Source: Massospora cicadina
Taxonomy: Eukaryota; Entomophthoromycota; Entomophthoromycetes; Entomophthorales; Entomophthoraceae
Assembly: GCA_022478985.1 (NCBI GenBank)
Contig: JAKSZP010013324.1
Span: forward strand, 1 to 64,000
Direction of reading: 5' to 3'
DNA: 64,000 nt
How positions within the stretch are numbered: the stretch's first letter is position 1; each line of letters starts with the position of its first letter. This document shows positions 47,104-57,830 of the stretch, piece after piece. The notes under the pieces are model-generated. The model had not been told where the DNA came from. It saw nothing but the letters and a program-made list of their open reading frames with translations, and did not search any database. The position numbers and the translations under genes were made by a program.

Positions 47104-48218
47104 TAGATTACCTGGTATCACTAGGGGGAAAATTCCTCAAGGCGAAGTGAATCAAAAATTGGTTGGCCTGAGTTTTGGAGTAACTACGTTTGGGGGATTC
47201 TAAGATATTCACCTGGTCATATCCATCGGGGATAGATCCAGACAAATACTTAAGATCTCATTAAGCATAGTTGCCGACGAAATAGGGGCATCTGATAGTG
47301 ATTAACTATCAAGTGTACCAATTGGGATTGGTCAGGTTTCATCACCAACTGAATGGGAATGGATAGCAAGTTATGAGGCGAGTGATGCTGCCTGCAACTA
47401 GCAAATCGATTGGTTGGTGATTGACCTGCCATAATGGGTAATAAGTTCCATTACCTAAGCAGGTTGCTAGCCAAATATGGTTGGTTTGCTTGGATTAAGA
47501 GGAAAATGTTAGGGACACGTTTTCCAACCCTTTTCGTTTTAGGTCTTGAGGATTTCCAATGATGGAATCCTAGCCAGGATGGGGAAGACCATCGCTGCAA
47601 GATGAGGATGGGTGATTCAACAGAAATGGCTGCTGTTTCATTAAAAAGGTGTCAACCAAGGGTTAGACAGCCAAATTCCCCACTATATATTCCCTAGGAT
47701 TTACTATAATAAAAAACAGTATTTTATGAAAAGAAGCATTTAGTAATTTATTCTAAGTTATTTATTTTGATATAAAGTTAAACTATTATCAGCTTCCATT
47801 GTGCTGTTCTGTCCCAAGGATATTATTGAAGAGGGCAATAATTGGAAGATTCTTAGAGAAAAGAGTAAAGATCTGAGCGGGGATCTAGAGAAGAAGGAGC
47901 CACAATTGGGGATAGCTGTCAACTGTTTTTTGGACTGAAGAGAATGCCACTGGGTATCTCAGCAAAGATCAGGTGGACAAGAGATAGGGAATGAATCCCT
48001 ACAAGTACAACATCATGAGTATTTAATTGAGAATACTTTCTGAGTGTTGGGCTGAAATATAATTTATACTCAACTATGGATAATAGTCCCCATACTATTA
48101 TCAATTAATAATTCATTCTAATATACAACATGATGAAGTGCACAAGGAAACTGAACCTGTGCAGTAAAAAGGTTACTGGGTTGCTTGCCAATAACAACCA
48201 AAGTAAATTTTTACAAGT

Positions 48219-48234
48219 TGGTGATCACTACAGG
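48219..48234 (+). promoter_or_regulatory. Primer-binding site of element F
   Basis: TGGTGATCACTACAGG starts three bases after the LTR and differs by one base from the site of B. Confidence 0.7.
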
Positions 48235-48257
48235 GGCCATTGTGTGAAGAATCTATA

Positions 48258-49560
48258 AGAATGTCGTACAAAGATGAGCTATGCAAACTGTGGACCTAGT
48301 TAGCCACTGTAAACCAGAATGCTTTAAAATCAGCAGACCATCAGGAGTTCACAGCCTTGAAAGAATGAGTTGCCAAGGTGGAGGAAGGAATAGAGAATGT
48401 AGCAAGCTTTGGGAATGAATTACTGGGGAAAGTAACTTCATTGAAGAAGAAAGAAGGGACCTCTTTCAAGAGGTCTTATACCTGAAAACAGAGCGAGAAG
48501 CGGATTGCATTCAAGAAATTTTGGAGCAGATATAGAAAGATTAATCAAACAAGTGTAGAAACTTAAAGCTCATAAATGTGCTTGTGAGCCTGATATGGCA
48601 AGCGATGCCAAAGAAAGAAGTCCTCACATGATACTTTGGAAGTCAAATACCCTAATAAACATACTGCCCACTTTTAATGCCATTTTGGAGATGACGCCCA
48701 AAGTCACTCCTCAAGTTAGCAGAGTAGCCGAACTGAGAGAATAAGCCAGAAATAACTTGGAGGAGTTTAGGGCAACGCCAAAATTGCCAACGTTCCATCA
48801 GGATAATGCCCCAGCATTTTTATGACTGTTTGACATGACCATGAATGGCTATGGGGATCATCAAAAGGCGTTGACGGTCATGAATTGCCTAGACACCAAC
48901 TGTCAAAACTTAGTGTTACCTCACCTGGAGGGGGACAGATGGTCATATGCTGAGGCAAAAGTGGCCATCATGAAAGAGTTTGGGAGTCTGACATGCATGT
49001 CAAAGCACAAGCAAGAATTTATGGAAATCAGTTCCATAAAGATGAGTCTCTAGATAGCTTCGCGGATCAGTTTTACCAGGAGTCGCAGATCCTGGCTGGA
49101 GCAAAAGTATTGGATGACTTTGATGCTAGATTCGCCTTACAAGAAGCCCTTTGGCCCTATCTCAATTTGCATCGCATTATGTCTTCCATGTTCACGATGG
49201 AAATAACTACCTTGCAAATGGTAGATAACTTGAAGATTTTGGGAGCGACATTTTATGCCCCAAATAGAAGCTTCAAGTCCAATCTGGTATGAAATCCAAA
49301 TCCCACTAAGGGAAACAAAGAAGCTAAAGAGGCGACCAATTGAACCATGCTGGGGAATAAGCCTGAAGAATTCAGACGGTTAAACAAAAAGGAAAAGGTT
49401 TGCTACCAATGTGTCAGGAAAGGAAATTTCACCGTGCACTGTAAAAAGCTGAAGGATCAGATAAACGTGGTCCAGGCCAAGGAGTCAGCAGCCACCAAGG
49501 ATTTTGGAAAAGGGCCCGCGGCTTAGATGGGGAACAGTCTAGAGCTGCAGAGAAACTTGT
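48258..49560 (+). pseudogene. Element F gag with nucleocapsid knuckle
   Basis: An N-terminal helical part (48,260-48,560) precedes the core KLPTFHQDNAPAFL, then TGA at 48,823-48,825 where B has Arg, LFDMTMNGYGD, TVMNCLDTNCQNLVLPH and YAEAKVAIMKEFGS (48,780-49,000), shifted into SFADQFYQESQILAGAKVLD (49,050-49,120). The knuckle at 49,400-49,450 is CYQCVRKGNFTVHCKK: three Cys at the right spacing, but Asn in place of the zinc-binding His. The match to the gag of element B shows a common family. Confidence 0.85.
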
Positions 49561-49573
49561 TCCTCCTAACATT

Positions 49574-50026
49574 ATGAATGAAGAAATTGACATCAGTGAT
49601 CTATTCGTAGATGATGAGCAGGATCTGCTGTATCAAGTGGTCAATATGGATGTAAATGCCGTGACCAGAGCTGGGGCGAAGAGAATCGACCCTGAGATAA
49701 TCAAGGAAGTTGCCCAGCCTTATGCCCGACAACTGGTGAATAAGATTCAAACTGCTGAGAATCCAGAAGAATTATCTGGCGTCCGTTTAGATGAGGCTAA
49801 TTTGTCAATCCCCCTCAGCGCAATAAAGGAATTGTTTCCTGATTTATTGCCGCAAATTATTCACACCCTAGATCTAGCTAATAATGCCACCATTCACTCA
49901 GTAAACACTATATTACAATACTCTGAGTGTACATATATAGACATACAAGTGAATCAAGTGAGGGTGAGGGCGATTGCTGACAGTGAAGCGCCCATCAATA
50001 TTGTCTCAACCAAGATGGTGAATTAG
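49574..50026 (+). pseudogene. Element F protease region
   Basis: A 150-codon frame has an acidic linker, then VRVRAIADSEAPINIVSTKM near its C-terminus. The active-site triad D-T-G is D-S-E, so the Gly is lost and activity is unlikely. Only about 10 residues beyond the site are present before an RT block (KDGSNWVVIDYQRPNK) starts at about 50,028. In element A about 840 bp separate these points, so a deletion has fused protease to RT. Confidence 0.75.
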
Positions 50027-50027
50027 A

Positions 50028-51190
50028 AGGATGGATCCAACTGGGTGGTGATTGACTACCAAAGGCCAAATAAAATTATGAAGAAATATTTGTATCCCCT
50101 ACCAAGGATTGACGATGCTCTAGATTGTTTAAGAGAAGCAAAGTAAGACTCCATGATGGATCTGATCTCAGGATAGTGGCAGATGACTTGCCAAAGGAAG
50201 ACCAGGAAAAATGCGCGATTATTACCATGCAGGGGCTATACCAACCGATGAGGATGCCCCAGGGTCTATGCAATGCTCCTGCAACGTTTCAGAGGGCCAT
50301 GGATGCGATATTAATTAACTTGAAGTTTTCATGCATCCTGGTATATCTGGATGATATAAACGTGTTCAGTAAGACATTTGCTGATCACCTACACCACTTG
50401 GAAGAAGTATTCAAGCAACTGTCCGCGGCTAACCTGAAGATCAATCCAAGGAAGTGCCACTTCTTTAAGAAAGAGTTGGAATATCTGGGATTTGTAATCA
50501 ACTCCAGTGGATTGCAGCTGCAAACCCAGAAGATAGCAGCTATAGAACGTATGTCTGTACTGAAGAGTGTCTGAGATATCCAAGTGTTCCTTGAGATGGT
50601 TGGATACTATAGAAGATTTATTTGGGAATTCACCTGAATAGCTGAGCCATTATTTCAATTATTAAAGGATCTGAAAAAGGATTCATATGGAATGAAGAGG
50701 CCCAGGACTCCTTCGATGAGTTACGCCGGTATTTAATAGATTTATTGATTCTAAAATATCCAAATTTTGATCGGGAGTTTATTGTTCAAACTGATGCTTT
50801 GTTGATGGCGATTGGCACTGTACTTAGCCAAGTGACGAACTTGGGGATGAACATCCGGTGGCATATGTGAGCCTGACACTCTCAATGGCTGAGAGGAACT
50901 ACACTGTGACTGAGCGTGAATGCCTTGTGGTCATTTACGCATGCAAGCATTTTTGGGTGTACATCCACGTCATGCACTTTAAGGTGGTGATGGACCACTC
51001 TTTGCTGCGTTGTCTGCACAATTTTAGAGAGCCAGAAGGACAACTGGCCCGATGGGCACTTAAGCTCCAGGCTTATGATTATGAAATTGTCCACTGAGCA
51101 GGGGCTTCTCACCAGAACGCGGATGTCTTATTGCAATTGCCAATGGTCCAAATGGTATACCTGCAGGTGGATGAGCTATTCCAGAGAATG
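50028..51190 (+). pseudogene. Element F reverse transcriptase and RNase H
   Basis: RT blocks are VVIDYQRPNKIMKKYLYPLP, RMPQGLCNAPATFQRAMD and CILVYLDDINVFSKTF (50,330-50,365), with the catalytic YLDD intact, then YLGFVINSSGLQLQ. TGA at 50,572-50,574 replaces the Arg of the VRDIQ block. RNase H has FIVQTDALLMAIGTVLSQ (50,778-50,830), YTVTERECLVVIYACKHF, MDHSLLRCLHNF and RWALKLQAYDYEI. TGA at 51,095-51,097 again stands for Arg. This is the best-preserved pol in the window. Confidence 0.9.
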
Positions 51191-52398
51191 GTCAAAGGAA
51201 AAATCGGGGACAAGCCCCAAGAAATCCAAGGTGCGCTTAAGAAAGAGATGGAAAACACCAAGGCCATGGATGGACAAGTATTCAAGATGATCAATGGGAA
51301 ATGGTTATTATTCCTGAAACCATCGGAAAGAGCAACAATAGTGCAACAGCTCACAAGGTTGTCGGGCATGGAGGCCTGAGGAAAACAACTGATCATATTC
51401 ACCAATATTATTACTGGGAATCCATCAACTACGATGTTGCAGATTATTTAGCTTGTTGTGTGGAGTGCCAGTTGCACAAACCACATAAGATTACAACAGG
51501 ATACTGACTTCTCCACCCTGGATTTGCCTGGCACGTGGTGTCCATCCTTGTGATGGGACCACTGACGATGAGAACAGGGGGATTCAAGTACATTATAGTT
51601 GCTATCAACCATCTGACGAGATTTGTTGAGATGAAGGCCCTAATGAGAATAGATGCTACCAGTATGCAAGATTCATCCTGGATCAAGTAGTATATTGGCA
51701 TGGATGTCCGCAGGTCCTGCTTAGCGACAATGAGACTAAACTTCACATCTCATGTGATCCCAAGATTAAATGAGATAATGGGGATCCAAGGAGTCATGTC
51801 AGTATCTTACCAGCTGGAGATGAATGAATGGTAGAATGGGTCAATGGAACGCTGGATGCAATGCTGAGGAAGCTAGTCGCAGGGAGAACTTCTGCGTGGG
51901 GAATTTACCTGAGTTTGGTGACGTTCTCCTACAATATTAGTCATCCTATGGCAACGGGAAAGATGCCATTTAAGTTTATTATATGGAAGAAAGGCCGCGT
52001 TGCCACTGATTTTATATTAAGTGGTGGAACCTACATTGGGGATGAGTACCGAGCAATACCTGAACTGACTGATGAGTATCCTGATTGATATGCAATAACA
52101 AGCATTTGATACAACCTTGAAGAAAAGAGTATGAGCAAATTTGACAGACAACAAGAACTGACTGGCCTTAACAGAATATCGAATAGGGGAAAGAGTTGCC
52201 TATTGTGATATGCATGGTATTGGATGAAGAAACAAACTAGATGCGTTGTGGTCAGGTCTGTTCAAAGTGATTGCCAAGATGGCAACTGATGCTTATTCCA
52301 TCAAGAATCTCTTGAATGGAAGAGTTGTGAATTGAATCCACACTAAGTATCTAAAGTGATGGATCAATGAAAAAATTAAAGAGTTCCTTAAGGACCGA
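51190..52398 (+). pseudogene. Element F integrase
   Basis: The zinc-binding N-terminus is visible at 51,345-51,500: HKVVGHGGL, a TGA for Arg at 51,377-51,379, then KTTDHIHQYYYWES and CCVECQLHKPHK. The core (51,510-51,960) is frameshifted but shows FTSHVIPRLNEIMGIQG, WNGSMERWMQ-type remnants, and SYNISHPMATGKMPFKFI. The C-terminal tail LFKVIAKMATDAYSIKNLLNG ends at about 52,398. No chromodomain follows. Confidence 0.85.
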
Positions 52399-52399
52399 T

Positions 52400-54440
52400 G
52401 AACCATTAAGTTGGTCTTGTCCTAATGATTAGGTCAAGTCTGAAAAAAGGACCTCTGAACCAATCTAGATGGTTAAATCTGAAAAAAAGGACCTCTGAAC
52501 CATAGAAAACTGGCAGGTTTAAGTACCCAGGACCCAGAGTGGGGGAAAAAATAAAAAGATGGACCGCTGAACTGAAACAAGGTCAAGTCCCATAGGGAAA
52601 AAGAAAAGTGAAGATAAAAAATTGATAAAGATATGGGAAAAAAGATTATAAACCGCACAGATGAAATTAATTTTATATTTTTATTTTTACTAATTTTTCT
52701 CAGTATGGTGATGATTCCTCCTATGTCACCTCTTGGGGGAGGGAGGATGGATCACGGTAGGAATGAACAGCTCATCAAAATTGATGTGAGATTGGATGCT
52801 AGCAAGGGCTAGACCTACACTGAACCATGTTCTTTGAGAGGATGCAGAGCCCTGTGAGAAAGCGACTAGGGGAAGGGAAATTAGGATGTTGGATGAAGCC
52901 AAACGCAAAACCCCAGAGTAGGGAGGAAAGCAACAGTATAAGAAGAGGCAATAAGCAATTAACCCTGAAGAATCCCAATATGGTACCAGAGCCAGAAGAT
53001 TTGTCCTGAGCACCTGACGACGGGCTTTATCAAGGACTCCAGACATATGGGCCAGCAACAAAGAAGGGATGCTTGAAAGAGGTTGCCAAATCATGCCCCC
53101 TATCAACGCCATCAGCAGAAGATACCGATGGGAAGCACTGGAGAAGAGATAGTCATGCAGGGAGCAGATTGCATCCTGCAAGCGACAACTACAGGCTTCT
53201 TGGAAGCTAAAGCTGAATGAACGGTGGAACCCAGGCGAGGCTGGAAGCTTTGTGGACCAACTTTGAAGAATTTGGCCAGCAAAGTGAAGAGCATAAGCGG
53301 CGGTATCCCAATTATAGGATGTTATCAAGATCAGAGGGATTCAGCGCTAGAGTCAAAGCCTCATTGATTGGGCCCAGAGTTCAGCGTAGTGGAGCTCAAA
53401 GTGAATTCTGTTACTGATGGTGAGCTGAGAGACCAGAACAGCGGGTTTCAATATTTCCTGATTCAGAAGAGGAACTCAGGGAGCAGGTCTGACCCAGAAA
53501 GGAACGAGTGATCAAGAGCAAATGGCATAATCTCTGAAGCATCTATGACAATGGTCGGAGCATCAGCAAAAGGAGCTGAATCCAGGAGAGTTTCAAAGTC
53601 CAACTATGGAATTGATGTAAGATGAAGAATTGGCTGAGAGTTTTTCAAAATGATAGCTAGCCTGGTTTCAGAGGGATTAGTTACTGTTTCTGGTAATTTG
53701 ACAGAAGGACTAGCTGCTGGCATCAGACTAGGTGTATGAATCCTGTAAGGACCATAGAAGAGGTTCCGCCAAGCATCCTGACTCATCTGCTGGAAGAGAT
53801 GGAGGTCTTGATCAGAAAAACTGTTCAGAAGCTGCTGGTATTGCAACTTGGAATTTGACATATGAGCTGGACAAGAGGGGGATGTCATACTTATATGGAA
53901 GTTGACATTATGCACTCTACAATCCACTAAGCTCCAAATTTGGATTAATTAATCTCAAAATTAATGGGATAAGCTATCCAAGGGAAGAATTAGGAATGAC
54001 TTGAGCCAAGAGGTTATGAAAGAATTATTAAGGGAGGATAAATATAAGTATTCTTAATTGAGCCGCAAAATGAACATTGACAGCAAGAGTCTCCTGTCTA
54101 GGATGAGGAGAAAATCAGGAAATCAAGGATGCCGGACCAAGAATCCTGAATATGACAGCAGGTCATATACCCTGATGGGGGAAAACTGGATTCCAGGACT
54201 AATATCATCACGAGTAAATTGATCATCCTGGAACAACAGTAGATCTTGGGGACCACACTCTGAGAAGGCGGTAGAGAGGAGGAAGAGGAAGAATGCCATG
54301 TGCTGAAGGTCATCCTGAGCAGCGTTGAGTATTAATGAGTGTACTCCACTTAAACCAATGAAGTATTTGACCAAGTGTCCAAAGCAGTGTTCTCATGCCC
54401 CGGTCCTTTTCTTGCTGGTAATCTAGGCAAGAGGGGGATG
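52400..54440 (+). other. Post-integrase region of element F, decayed coding-like
   Basis: Two kilobases lie between integrase and the 3' LTR; A and C have little or nothing there. It begins with a 25-bp phrase containing AAAGGACCTCTGAACCA repeated at 52,440 and 52,480. Plus frames of 52,700-54,400 are Lys/Arg/Glu/Ser rich (for example MFFERMQSPVRKRLGEGKLG, TNFEEFGQQSEEHKRRYPN, FFKMIASLVSEGLVTVSGN) and can be followed over few stops, several of them TGA. It ends LAGNLGKRGMC at the polypurine tract. On the minus strand 52,726-53,328 is an unbroken 200-codon frame, probably not the coding one. No known domain was recognised. Confidence 0.5.
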
Positions 54441-56089
54441 TGTTGGGATTTTTGCCCATATTCCTAACATGTTAGATTACCTGGTATCACTAGGGAAAAA
54501 ATTCCCCTAAGGCAAAGTGAATCAGAAATTGGTTGGCCTGAGTTTTGGAGTAACTATGTTCAGGGGACTTTGGGATATTCGCCTGGTCATATCCATTGGG
54601 GATTGATCCAGATAAATACTTAAGATCTCATTGGGAAGAGTTGCCAACGAAATAGGGGCATCTTATAGTGATTAACTATCAGGTGTACCAATTGGGATCG
54701 GTTGGGTTTCAACACCAACTGATTGGGAATGAATAGCAAGTTGCGAGGTGAGTGATGCCGCCTGCAACTAGCAAATATATTGTGTTGTAAAATTGGCAAT
54801 ACTTGAGAGATACGCCGACAGAATTTGCACAGGGTAGACCCACTGAGCAATTAGGACCAACGATATGATAATCGTTGTCCTTGACATGACAAAATAAATG
54901 TATAAATATATATAAATATGGAGCACACGCCCCTTCCACTCTCTTTTATTTTCTATATTAATACAGTGGACTCTCGCTGTTATACTTACTCCTCAAAACT
55001 AGTAACAACCTAACTTTCTCTATTACCTCATCCTGCTTTTATGGTAATGACTTCAGATGGTATTGCTTTCAAGGCTTAGTAATTCACTTCGCCAATCTCA
55101 TTGGTTTCACCAATTGTTCATTCATCAATTCACATTCGCTAATTTGGCCAATTCTCAGTAATCCAATTTTGCCTCATTTTGAAGCGCTTAAATTACTGTT
55201 ACCAGTTTGATTCCAATGGAGTCCATCTGTTACACTATATTGACTCAGGGCTTATCGTCCAGTCATATCAGAATCGCGACAGATTGGTAGGTGAGTGACC
55301 TGCCATAATGGGTAATAAGTCCCATTACCTAAGCAGGTTGCTAGCCAAATATGGTTAGTTTGCTTGGATCGAGAGGAAAATGTTAGGTACATGTTTTCCA
55401 ACTCTTTCCATTTTAGGTCTTGAGGATTTCCAATGACAGAATCCTATCCAGGACGGAGAAGACCATTGCTGCAAGATGAGGATGGGTGATTCAATGGCAA
55501 TGGCTGCTGTTTAATTAAAGAGGTGTCAACCAAGGGTTAGACAGCAAAATTCCCCACTATATATTCCCTAGGATTTACTATAATAAAAAACAGTATTTTA
55601 TGAAAAGAAGAGTTTAGTAAATTATTCTAAGTTGTTTATTTGGTATATAGTTAAACTATTATCAGCTTCCATTGTGCTGTTCTATCTCAAGGATATTATT
55701 GCAGAGGGCAATAATTGGAAGACTCTTAGAGAAAAGAGTAAAGATCTGAGCGGGGATCTAGAGAAAAAGGAGCCACAATTGGGGATAGCTGTCAACTGTG
55801 TGTTGGACTGAAGAGACTGCCACTGGGGTATCTCAGCAAAGATCAGGTGGACAAGAGATAGGGAATGAATCCCTACAAGTACAACATCATGAGTATTTAA
55901 TTGAGAATACTGGCCAAGCGTTGGGCTGAAATATAATTTATACTCAACTATGGATAATAGTCTCCATACTATTATCAATTAATAATTCATTCTAATATAC
56001 AACGCGATGAAGTGCACAAGGAAACTGAACCTGTGCAGTAAAAAGGTTACTGGGTTGCTTGTCAATAACAATTAAAGTAAATTTTTACA
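54441..56089 (+). repeat. 3' LTR of element F, split by solo LTR H
   Basis: It has parts 54,441-54,782 and 55,282-56,089. It matches the 5' LTR with roughly nine in ten positions identical by eye over the aligned parts I checked, mostly transitions, so F inserted well after A but is not recent. Confidence 0.9.
54783..55281 (+). repeat. Solo LTR H of a family otherwise absent
   Basis: It is 499 bp, starts TGTTGTAAAATTGGCAATAC and ends ATCGCGACA, flanked by TATTG (54,778-54,782) and GATTG (55,282-55,286), a duplication with one change. A TATA-like TATAAATATATATAAATATG at 54,900 and a pyrimidine-rich start region follow, as in LTR promoters. The TGTTG start recalls copia-type LTRs, but there is no internal sequence to decide. 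Orientation is taken from the TATA-like motif. Confidence 0.85.
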
Positions 56090-56094
56090 GGCAA

Positions 56095-57830
56095 CGAACG
56101 CTTTGAGCCTACCATCTGGACACCAGTGCATAGTAGGGACTGGGCTTGAAAAAAGATTTCCCTAAAGGGATTTATGGAGAAACTATGGCGCCTCACCAGC
56201 ACTCGCAGCTTGAACCACATGTGGCTCCATGGCTACTGCTACCTGGGAATGGGGAGGTGAAAGTGCTGCTAGCGAATTTACAGAAGAAGGCAATAATGAT
56301 CCAGCGGCACCAAGTGGTGGCTTACCTACACTTAGTCCCTATAAAGGAAGTTCGCCGTATTCATATTTTTGGCTCATGGGAGGATCTCGGACTACTGGCA
56401 AGCTTGTCGTTTGGTGTACTGACCATGGTTCTTCAGAAAGCGCTTACAGGATTATTGGTGGAACAGCAAGATAAGGCTATGGCATTATTTGAAAAGTATC
56501 AGGATATCTTTGCACATGACAATCATGATTTGGGGTGTGCTCAAGGGGTGGTACATTGGATAGAAATTGAGGATCACCCTCCCATTTGATCGCGACCTAT
56601 TAGATGCTCAAAAGCAGCGGAAGAGGTTGTCTCCGATGAGGTGGATAAACTCATCATGCAAGGAATGCTAGAGCCATCAAACAGTCCGTGGGCATCACCT
56701 GTGCTCATTGTAAAGAAAAAGGATGGCTCAAATCGAGTGGTTATTGACTATTGTAAACTCAATGATGTAATGAAGAAGGATTCCTACCCTCTATGGATCA
56801 ATGACGCGTTAGACTGATTGGGTGGGGCAAATTATTTTTCCACCATGGATATGATCTCGGGGTACTGGCAGATTGAAATGCCATTAGTGGAATGGGAGAA
56901 AAGTTGTGATCATCACCTTGAGAGGATTGTTCCAGCTGACTTGCATGCCGCAAGTGTTGTGTAACGCCCCAGCTACGTTCCAGCATGCCATGGATATGAT
57001 TTTAGGTGATTTAAAGCTGTCCTGCGTCCTAGTTTACCTTGACAACATCAATGTGTTCTCGCAGATGTTTACAGAGCACCTTTCCCACTTGGAACAAGTG
57101 TTTCAGTGACTCGCTGCCACTAATATCAAATTTAAGCCTCATAAGTGCCATTTCTTTAAAGAGCAATTGGAATACCTTGGGTTCGTCATGGATTCAAATG
57201 GGCTTAAACTGCAGCCAGCTAAAGTAGAAGTGATAAGAAAGATGACTCGCCCAGGGAATAAGCAGGACATTCAGGTGTTTCTGGGGATGGTTGGGTATTA
57301 CTGATGGTTCATTCCTAATTTCAGCTGCATTGGGCCCCACTTTTTTAGTTGCTAGAGAAAAATGCTTACTTTGATTGGATGGAAAGATGCCAGAACGCTT
57401 TCAATGTGTTGCAAACCGCGTTATCAAGTGCACCCATTTTGCAATATCCAACTTCAATAAACAGTTCATAGTACAAATGGATGCATCCCTTGCCGCTATA
57501 GGGGCAGTAATATCCCAGAAGGACGATGATGGCGTGGAGCATCCTGTCGCATTCTGTAATTAAAGCTTGAACTGTCACAAACAAAACTACACCATACTGA
57601 GTGGAAGTGTTTAGCAGTGATCTACGCTTACAAACAGTTTTGGGTATATTTGCATGGGGTAAGATTCCAAGTAGTGATGGATCACGCTTCCTTGTGCTGA
57701 CTACAGAATCTGAGAACCAGAAGGACGGCTTGCACGTTGGGCTCTGAAGCTTCAAGAATATGATTTCAAGATTTTACATTGGCTAGGAGCAAAACATCAA
57801 AGCGTAGATTGTCTTTCTCAGTTGCCAATG
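56095..57830 (+). pseudogene. Element C reverse transcriptase and RNase H
   Basis: The protease-RT linker (56,146-56,589) contains LFEKYQDIFAHDNHDLG, the usual element before RT. RT blocks are SPWASPVLIVKKKDGSNRV, VIDYCKLNDVMKKDSYPL, YFSTMDMISGYWQIEMP and CVLVYLDNINVFSQMF (57,020-57,060), so YxDD is YLDN. TGA at 56,815, 57,107 and 57,302 stand at Arg positions of the family. RNase H has QFIVQMDASLAAIGAVISQK (57,463-57,520), GVEHPVAFCN and a decayed remainder. A frameshift near 56,900 splits RT. Confidence 0.88.

Larger units (their letters stand above)
45910..48215 (+). repeat. 5' LTR of element F, split by solo LTR G
   Basis: 45,910-45,946 and 47,104-48,215 are the two parts. It begins TGTTGGGATTTTTGCCCATA and ends AAATTTTTACA. 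It matches the 3' LTR and the solo LTR at 17,676-18,820. Confidence 0.9.
45910..56089 (+). mobile_element. Element F: Ty3/Gypsy element with long post-integrase region
   Basis: It is flanked by an exact duplication GGCAA (45,905-45,909 and 56,090-56,094). The LTRs (45,910-48,215 and 54,441-56,089) each carry a nested solo LTR, and both reduce to about 1145 bp. Internal order is primer site, gag with knuckle, protease, RT, RNase H, integrase and then about 2 kb of further sequence. Without inserts it is about 8.5 kb. It splits element C between protease and RT. Confidence 0.93.

Noticed and set aside
52726..53328. 200-codon minus-strand frame as a gene
   Set aside because: It lies opposite the post-integrase region of element F, has no recognisable motif, and the plus-strand frames look more protein-like. 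C-to-T decay on one strand can clear stops on the other.
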